The notes under the pieces are model-generated. The model was not told the origin of the DNA. It saw only the letters and a program-made list of their open reading frames with translations, and ran no database searches. From contig NZ_CAJYPS010000025.1 in assembly GCF_913777145.1 (NCBI RefSeq), forward strand, positions 30,705 through 94,704: a stretch of DNA of 64,000 bases. Direction: 5' to 3'. Numbering within the stretch: the first letter of the stretch is position 1; each line of letters starts with the position of its first letter. Positions 57,285 to 64,000 of the stretch are shown here, piece after piece. This DNA comes from an uncultured Roseateles sp. (GTDB taxonomy: Bacteria; Pseudomonadota; Gammaproteobacteria; Burkholderiales; Burkholderiaceae_C). A program made the translations under genes and the position numbers.

Positions 57285-58070
57285 TCAGTGTGTTTTGTGG
57301 CTGGCGCCGAGATAGGCCTCGATGACCTTCTCGTTGGCCTGCACCTCGGCGGGCGTGCCCTCGGCGATCTGCTTGCCGTAGTCCAGCACGGTCACGCGGT
57401 CGCACAGGCCCATCACCAGCTTCACATCGTGCTCGATCAGCAGGATGGTGCGGCCGTCCTTGCGGATGCGGTCGATCAGCTCGCGCAGCACCACCTTCTC
57501 GGTGGCATTCATGCCGGCCGCAGGCTCGTCCAGCGCGATCAGCTTGGGGTCGGTGGCCAGCGCGCGCGCGATCTCCAGGCGGCGCTGATCGCCATAGCTC
57601 AGCGTGCGCGCCTTGAAGGCCGCGTACTTGCCGATGCCGACATAGTCCAGCAGCTCCTGCGCGCGCTGCGTGATCGCGGCCTCCTCGGCCTTGAAGCCCG
57701 GCGTGCGGAACACCGCGCCCAGCAGGCCCGAGCCGGTGCGCACATGGCGGCCCACCATCACGTTCTCCAGCGCGGTCATCTCGGCGAACAGCCGGATGTT
57801 CTGGAAGGTGCGCGCGATGCCGGCCTTGGCGACCTGGTGGACCGCCTGCGGCCGGTAGGGCACGCCGCCCAGCGAAAAGCTGCCGCCATCGGGCACGTAC
57901 AGGCCGGTGATGACGTTGAAGAAGGTGGTCTTGCCCGCGCCGTTGGGGCCGATCAGGCCGTAGACCTGACCCTGGCGGATCTGGATGCCGACGTCCGACA
58001 GCGCCTGCACGCCGCCGAAGCGCTTGGACGCGCCGCTGACGTTCAGCACGATGTTGTCTGGGGTGCTCAT
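57285..58070 (-). CDS. livG: Branched-chain amino-acid ABC transporter ATPase LivG
   Basis: The 261-residue ATPase has Walker A GPNGAGKTTFFNVITG, signature LSYGDQRRLEIARALAT and Walker B LIALDEPAAGMNATE. The LivG-specific RTFQNIRLFAEMTALENVMVG lies between them. It forms a dimer with LivF to power the LivHM channel. It lies 13 bases after livM and 8 before livF. Confidence 0.96.
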   Translation of the reverse strand: MSTPDNIVLNVSGASKRFGGVQALSDVGIQIRQGQVYGLIGPNGAGKTTFFNVITGLYVPDGGSFSLGGVPYRPQAVHQVAKAGIARTFQNIRLFAEMTALENVMVGRHVRTGSGLLGAVFRTPGFKAEEAAITQRAQELLDYVGIGKYAAFKARTLSYGDQRRLEIARALATDPKLIALDEPAAGMNATEKVVLRELIDRIRKDGRTILLIEHDVKLVMGLCDRVTVLDYGKQIAEGTPAEVQANEKVIEAYLGASHKTH

Positions 58071-58083
58071 GGGGTGGTGCTCC

Positions 58084-59163
58084 TCACTTCGCCTGCGGGG
58101 CGGCCTTGCCGTGCTCGGGGGCGGGCCACAGGCCGCGCGGGCGTATCAGCATGATCACGATCATGGCCAGCGCCACCAGCAGCTGGCGCAGGATGGCGGC
58201 GTCGATGCGGCCGCCGGTCCAGGACTGGAAGTCGTTGGGCAGGTAGCGCAGGATCTCGGGCAGCAGCGCCAGCGCCAGCGCGCCCACGATGACGCCGGGG
58301 ATGTGGCCTATGCCGCCCAGCACCACCATCGCGACGATGACGATGGACTCCTGCAGGCTGAAGGACTCGGGCGACACAAAGCCCTGGAAGCTCGCGAACA
58401 TCGCGCCAGAAATGCCGCCGAAGGTCGCGCCCATGCCGAAGGCCAGCAGCTTGAGGTTGCGGGTGTTGATGCCCATGGCCTTGGCGGCGATCTCGTCCTC
58501 GCGGATGGCCATCCAGGCGCGGCCTATGCGCGAGTTCTCCAGCCGGTAGCAGACCAGCACCGACAGCACGACCAGCGCCAGGAACAGGTAGTAGTAAAGC
58601 GTCACCGACGGCAGCGCGAAGTCGCCGATCTGCAGCGTCTTGGCCAGGTCCACGCCGAACATGTGGAAGGAGTCGATCTGACCGATGCCGCGCGGGCCGT
58701 TGGTCACATTGATCGGGTACTCCAGGTTGTTCAGGAACACGCGGATGATCTCGCCGAAGCCCAGCGTGACGATGGCCAGGTAGTCACCGCGCAGCTTCAG
58801 CGTGGGCGCGCCCAGCATCACGCCAAAGAAGGCGGCAATGCCGGCACCCAGCGGGATGATGACCCACCACGGCGTGTGCAGGCCCTGCGGGAAGGCCGCC
58901 GCGATGGCCTCGAAGTTGTCGGTCAGGTGCGGGCTGGCCAGCAGGCCGAACATGTAGGCGCCGACCGCGTAGAAGGCCACATAGCCCAGGTCCAGCAGGC
59001 CCGCATAGCCCACCACGATGTTCAGGCCCAGCGCCAGCATCACGTAGAGCAGCGCCAGGTCGATGATGCGCACCGGGCCGTTGCCGAACTGCTGCGCGAT
59101 CAGCGGCACGACCAGCAGCCCCACGGCGGCGGCGAGAAAGGTGATCAGCTTCTTGGATTGCAT
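58084..59163 (-). CDS. livM: Branched-chain amino-acid ABC transporter permease LivM
   Basis: The 359-residue permease has about nine hydrophobic helices and the family pattern LNIVVGYAGLLDLGYVAFYAVGAY, with GINTRNLKLLAFGMGATFGGISGAMFA near the ATPase contact. A 184-base gap with hairpins separates it from livH, unusual for this operon. Confidence 0.95.
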   Translation of the reverse strand: MQSKKLITFLAAAVGLLVVPLIAQQFGNGPVRIIDLALLYVMLALGLNIVVGYAGLLDLGYVAFYAVGAYMFGLLASPHLTDNFEAIAAAFPQGLHTPWWVIIPLGAGIAAFFGVMLGAPTLKLRGDYLAIVTLGFGEIIRVFLNNLEYPINVTNGPRGIGQIDSFHMFGVDLAKTLQIGDFALPSVTLYYYLFLALVVLSVLVCYRLENSRIGRAWMAIREDEIAAKAMGINTRNLKLLAFGMGATFGGISGAMFASFQGFVSPESFSLQESIVIVAMVVLGGIGHIPGVIVGALALALLPEILRYLPNDFQSWTGGRIDAAILRQLLVALAMIVIMLIRPRGLWPAPEHGKAAPQAK

Positions 59164-59347
59164 AGGAGCCTCTATTCAATGATCCGGTCGATGTCGGTCG
59201 CACCCGGGCCGAGCGCCGGGCCGCTCCCAAGCCGGCCCGCCAGGCGATGTGCGAGCGGGGCACGCCCCACGAGCATCGCCGTCCCCACGGGGGACCGACC
59301 GGGCTGGCCCGCGTTCAGCGCGGCGAGACTGGGCGAGGGGCGCTTCA
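59164..59347 (-). repeat. Hairpin-rich spacer between livH and livM
   Basis: Two hairpins lie in tandem: 59243-59249 pairs with 59274-59280 (7 bp) around an inner GGGG/CCCC stem (59257-59268), and GTCCCC (59281-59286) pairs with GGGGAC (59290-59295). Other livH-livM gaps are usually short. The hairpins could stabilise or separate mRNA segments, or be a small repetitive element. Confidence 0.5.
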
Positions 59348-60271
59348 TCACGCGCGGTCGGCCACCCGCTCACCCAGCAGGCCCGAGGGGCGCAGCGTGA
59401 GCACCAGGATCAGCGCGATGAAGGCGAAGATGTCCGCGTAGTGGCTGCCCAGCACGCCGCCGGTCAGGTCGCCCAGGTAGCCGGCGCCAATGGCCTCGAT
59501 CAGGCCCAGCAGCACGCCGCCCACCACCGCCCCGGCCAGGTTGCCTATGCCACCCAGCACCGCGGCGGTGAAGGCCTTGAGGCCGGGCATGAAGCCCATG
59601 GTGTGCTGCACCGTGCCGTAGTTGGCCGCCCACATCAGGCCGGCCACCGCGGCCAGCGCGGCGCCGATCACGAAGGTGGTGGAGATGATGAAGTCCGGCT
59701 TCACGCCCATCAGGCCGGCCACGCGCGGGTTCTCGGCGGTGGCGCGCATCGCGCGGCCCAGGCGGGTGAAGTTCACCAGGTAGACCAGCGCCGACAGGAT
59801 CACCACGGTCAGCCCCAGGATCAGGCACTGCGTGACCGTGATCACCGGGCCGCCCAGGTTGATCGGGTCGGTGGGCAGCAGCAGCGGGAAGGGCTTGGGG
59901 TTGGGCTTCCAGATGATCATCGCCAGCACCTGCAGCAGCAGCGACATGCCCATCGCGGTGATCAGCGGCGCCAGGCGCGGCGCGCTGCGCAGCGGCCGGT
60001 AGGCGATCTTCTCTATCGTGTAGTTCAACAGCGAGCAGACCACCACGGCGCAGGCCAGGGCGATCAGCATCAGCAGCCAGCCGGGCAGACCGGCGCCGGC
60101 CAGCGCGGTGACCACGGTCCAACTGACCATGGCGCCGACCATCAGCACCTCGCCGTGCGCGAAGTTGATGAGGTTGATGATGCCGTAGACCATCGTGTAG
60201 CCCAGGGCGACGAGGGCATACATGCTCCCGAGCACCAGACCGTTGATGATCTGCTGAATCAAAGTCTCCAT
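59348..60271 (-). CDS. livH: Branched-chain amino-acid ABC transporter permease LivH
   Basis: The 307-residue permease has eight or nine helices and the family start METLIQQIINGLVLGSMYAL, the conserved YGIINLINFAHGEVLM and the ATPase-coupling helix NPRVAGLMGVKPD. It is the first gene of livHMGF; transcription likely starts at the sigma-54 promoter 57-71 bases upstream. AGAGGTCCTC precedes the ATG. No periplasmic binding protein gene is in the operon. Confidence 0.95.
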   Translation of the reverse strand: METLIQQIINGLVLGSMYALVALGYTMVYGIINLINFAHGEVLMVGAMVSWTVVTALAGAGLPGWLLMLIALACAVVVCSLLNYTIEKIAYRPLRSAPRLAPLITAMGMSLLLQVLAMIIWKPNPKPFPLLLPTDPINLGGPVITVTQCLILGLTVVILSALVYLVNFTRLGRAMRATAENPRVAGLMGVKPDFIISTTFVIGAALAAVAGLMWAANYGTVQHTMGFMPGLKAFTAAVLGGIGNLAGAVVGGVLLGLIEAIGAGYLGDLTGGVLGSHYADIFAFIALILVLTLRPSGLLGERVADRA

Positions 60272-60327
60272 GAGGACCTCTGAGATGTGGAGGGACACGG
60301 CTGCTGCCGCGTGACAGGGGTCGAATC

Positions 60328-60342
60328 GCAACCCCCGTGCCA
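60328..60342 (-). promoter_or_regulatory. Sigma-54 (-24/-12) promoter for livHMGF
   Basis: The minus strand reads TGGCAC-GGGGG-TTGC, the exact -24/-12 consensus with the required 5-base spacer. The predicted start site leaves a leader of about 45 bases before livH. The divergent gene pair encodes a sigma-54 activator. Confidence 0.8.
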
Positions 60343-60464
60343 GTCTCGGACTTTCAAGGGTATACACCGACGGCCGACGGCCATCACCGATCTCGAATCC
60401 CTGGAAAACAACGAGCCAGCCGGGGTGGCGCGCAAGCCGCGCAGTGTGGGGGCATTCAGGGTGG

Positions 60465-60505
60465 GCGGAAATCCGCACAAACCGCAGCAGCCGCTGAGCG
60501 GTTTG
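60465..60505. promoter_or_regulatory. Candidate enhancer dyads upstream of the sigma-54 promoter
   Basis: GCGGA-AA-TCCGC (60465-60476) and CAAACCGC (60478-60485) with GCGGTTTG (60498-60505) are inverted repeats 120-165 bases upstream of the -24 box. Position and symmetry suit binding sites of a DctD/NtrC-type activator, but no consensus is known for this regulator. Confidence 0.45.
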
Positions 60506-60581
60506 CCGCCAGGCCCCAAAAAGCCCGCGCAACGACTGTCCCCACGGCCCCGCCATGGGCACACTACGGGGCCCCCGAGCC

Positions 60582-62442
60582 ATGCCCCTGTCCGCCCCGC
60601 CCACCCGCCCGCTGCCCCGCCTGACCGGCCTGCTGAGCCGGCCCGGCGTCGCGCTGGGCCTGACCGCCCTGCTGATGCTGCTGGGCTACACGCTGGCCCA
60701 CCGGCTCAGCGAGCGCAGCGGGCGCGAGCAGCTGTCGGCGCTGAGCACCGAGCGGCTGGAGCTCTACGCCACCAACCTCGCGGCCGAACTGGGCCGCCAT
60801 GCCTACCTGCCCAGCCTGCTGGCCATAGACCCGGCGGTGCAGGCGCTGCTGCAACAGCCCGCCGACCCGGCCCGGCGCGCCGCCGTGGGCCAGATGCTGG
60901 CGCGCATCAATGTGCGGGCCGGCACCACGCAGATCTTCATCGCCGACCCGCAGGGCCAGCCGCTGGCGGCCAGCGAACCGCTGACGCCACCGGTGCGTCT
61001 GGCCGAGGCGCTGGCCCAGCAGCGCGACCACTTCTTCGCCGCCGACCCGGCCACCGGCAGCTCCGACTTCTACCTGCTGCATGCGGTGCGCCGCCAGGGG
61101 CTGAACGCCGGCGTCATCGTGGTGCGCTTCAACCTCGCGCCGCTGGAGGCCACCTGGGTGGACATGGGCCTGCGCAGCCAGGGCGAGCGCATCCTGGTGG
61201 CAGACGACCAGGACGTGGTCATCATGAGCTCGGTGCAGGCCTGGAAGTACGCGGTGCTGGACCGCGCGGACGCACCGCGTCGCGCGGCGCTGCAGGCCAG
61301 CGCACGCTACCCGCAGGAGCTGGGCCCCGACCTGGACCTGCCCGCCTCGCTGGAGAACCACCAGGGCGAACAGGTGCAACTGCCGCTGCCCGGCAGCCGC
61401 CCGCTGCTGGCCCAGCAGCGCCAGCTGCTGCCACTGGGCCTGCGGCTGGTGGCGCTGTCCGACCTCAGCGAGGTGCGGCGCGCCGCCCGCCAGGCCGCCT
61501 GGGGCGGCGCGGCGGCCGGCGCCAGCGTGGGCCTGCTGCTGCTCTACCTGGCGGGCCGCCGCCGTGCGCTGCGCCAGCTCTTCCTGGCCCAGAGCCAGCT
61601 GCAGCAGGCCCATGCGCAGTTGGAGCAGCTGGTGGACAGCCGCACGGCCGAGCTGCGCCAGACCAATGCGGCGCTCAAGACCCAGATCGCCCAGCGCCTG
61701 CAGACCGAGGGCGAGTTGCTGCAGGCCAGCAAGCTGGCGGTGCTGGGGCAGATGTCGGCCGGGCTGTCGCACGAGGTCAACCAGCCGCTGACCGCGCTGC
61801 GCGCGCTGGCGCGCAACTCGCAGCGCCTGCTGGAGGCCGGCCGCAGCGACGCGGTGGCCAGCAACCTGAAGATCATGGACGACATGGTCGAGCGCATGGG
61901 CCAGATCACGCGCCAGCTGAAGAACTTCGCGCGCAAGGCCGAGCAGGTCACCAGCGCGGTGTCGCTGCAGGACTGCGTGAACAACGCGCTGCTGCTGCTG
62001 GAGCACCGCAGCCGTGCGCTGGCGCTGCAGCCCGAGCTGGCGCTGCCCGCGGGCCTGCGCGTGCGCGCCGAGGCCAACCGGCTGGAGCAGGTGCTGGTCA
62101 ACCTGTTCGGCAACGCGCTGGACGCGATGCGCAACCAGGCCGAGCGCCGGCTGCGCGTGCTGGCCGAGCCGCTGGAGCAGGGCCGGCGGGTGAAGATCAG
62201 CGTGCAGGACAGCGGCGAAGGCGTCAGCGAGGATCAGCTGCCGCGGCTGTTCGAGCCCTTCTTCACCACCAAGCCGGCCGGCGAGGGCCTGGGCCTGGGC
62301 CTGGTGATCTCGGCCAAGATCGTGCACGAGTTCGGCGGCACGCTGAGCGCGCGCCGCCTGCCGCCGCCATTGGGCGGCATGAGTTTCGAGTTCGACCTGG
62401 AGGTCGAGACCTGGCACGCCCAGGACGCGGTGGAGAGCAAGG

Positions 62443-62450
<8 letters not shown>
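60582..62450 (+). CDS. DctB-type sensor histidine kinase
   Basis: The 622-residue kinase has two membrane helices (about 22-40 and 306-325) enclosing a large periplasmic PAS/dCache-like sensor domain (about 45-300). A coiled coil (about 330-383), the phosphoacceptor His397 in AGLSHEVNQPLTALRA, and ATPase boxes NLFGNALDAM, DSGEGV and GEGLGLGLVIS follow. DctB/DctS relatives sense C4-dicarboxylates; here the sensor domain need not. The ATG at 60582 is chosen; 60555 is also in frame. The end overlaps the activator start by eight bases. Confidence 0.9.
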
Positions 62451-63783
<1,333 letters not shown>

Positions 63784-63812
63784 GGCCTGTTAACACTACG
63801 GCAGTAGGTCGC

Positions 63813-63912
63813 GAAGGCCGGCCGCCCGCTGCCAATCAAGGCGCAGCGCGCAGCCTGCATTGATATGCAGGCAAGTGCTGCAACGCCGAGTGGCCGCGGG
63901 CGGCCAGCCTTC
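63813..63912. repeat. Long imperfect palindrome at the contig end
   Basis: The outer arms 63813-63829 and 63896-63912 match at 16 of 17 positions as inverted repeats. Inside lie GGCGCAGC (63840-63847) with GCTG...CGCC (63877-63887), and a perfect 8-bp stem GCCTGCAT/ATGCAGGC (63853-63860 with 63865-63872). The whole could fold into a 100-base stem. It may be a repeat copied elsewhere, which would explain why the assembly stops here. Confidence 0.65.
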
Positions 63913-63932
63913 CCTTCGGGTTGCGGCCACTC

Positions 63933-64000
63933 AGATCGGAAGAGAACACGTCTGAACTCCAGTCACAAAGATACATCTCGTATGCCGTCTTCTGCTTGAA
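63933..64000 (+). other. Illumina TruSeq adapter with index (artefact, not genomic)
   Basis: From 63933 the sequence is the TruSeq read-1 3' adapter (start AGATCGGAAGAG, one mismatch at 63945), an 8-base index AAAGATAC (63967-63974), then the i7 P7 tail to 63998 (end CTTCTGCTTG) and AA. Bases 63933-64000 should be removed before any analysis. Confidence 0.97.

Overview
The window is a G+C-rich stretch (about two thirds G+C by eye) of a Gram-negative betaproteobacterial chromosome. It most resembles the order Burkholderiales, and within it the Roseateles/Rubrivivax/Comamonadaceae-like branch. This placement rests on the TCA block (gltA-sdhE-sdhBADC-gntR facing mdh-CoA lyase-acnB), the livHMGF transporter, DUF3422 and DUF5666 proteins and the orphan FlgC-like gene; it comes from family knowledge, not a search. 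The last 68 bases are an Illumina TruSeq-type adapter with an index, so the right edge is a draft contig end and not genomic sequence.

Layout. 0-9 kb: end of an MFS transporter, purL, a multi-repeat DUF5666 lipoprotein, an MTA/SAH-deaminase-like amidohydrolase and a ribokinase. 9-21 kb: a TCA island with gltA, sdhE, sdhB, sdhA, sdhD, sdhC and a GntR regulator on the minus strand, and mdh, a CoA-ester lyase, a small secreted protein and acnB on the plus strand. A VapBC-like toxin-antitoxin pair sits directly in front of acnB. 21-36 kb: mixed housekeeping and accessory genes (DUF5694, DJ-1/PfpI, ribbon-helix-helix, FlgC-like, degenerate GGDEF protein, sbcB, FabH-like KAS III, DUF3422, guaC with a hairpin leader, phospholipase D, amidase), then a compact overlapping run of small ORF, ferredoxin, response regulator and sensor kinase. 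36-46 kb: valS, a hydroxyacid-dehydrogenase-like protein lacking key catalytic residues, galU, a cysM-nudC-like-tusA sulfur/NAD group, tRNA-Leu(CAA), rhomboid protease, an SDR, a ferredoxin reductase and a 2OG-Fe dioxygenase. 46-56.5 kb: Leu/Phe/Val dehydrogenase, FadL-type porin with an enlarged Tat-exported PhoD, a lower-G+C gap, a chemoreceptor, and an orphan 2-oxoglutarate dehydrogenase E1 homologue. 56.5-63.8 kb: livHMGF, facing a DctB/DctD-type sigma-54 two-component system.

How the genes work together. The TCA genes supply citrate synthase, aconitase, succinate dehydrogenase and malate dehydrogenase. The livHMGF operon carries a textbook sigma-54 (-24/-12) promoter, and the divergent neighbours encode a sensor kinase and a sigma-54 activator, with dyads in the shared intergenic region. 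The simplest reading is a self-contained regulated uptake module. The strongest leads are this liv/sigma-54 module, the toxin-antitoxin pair wired upstream of acnB, two enzyme-family proteins with broken catalytic motifs, the ferredoxin/two-component overlap operon, and the long palindrome plus adapter at the contig end.
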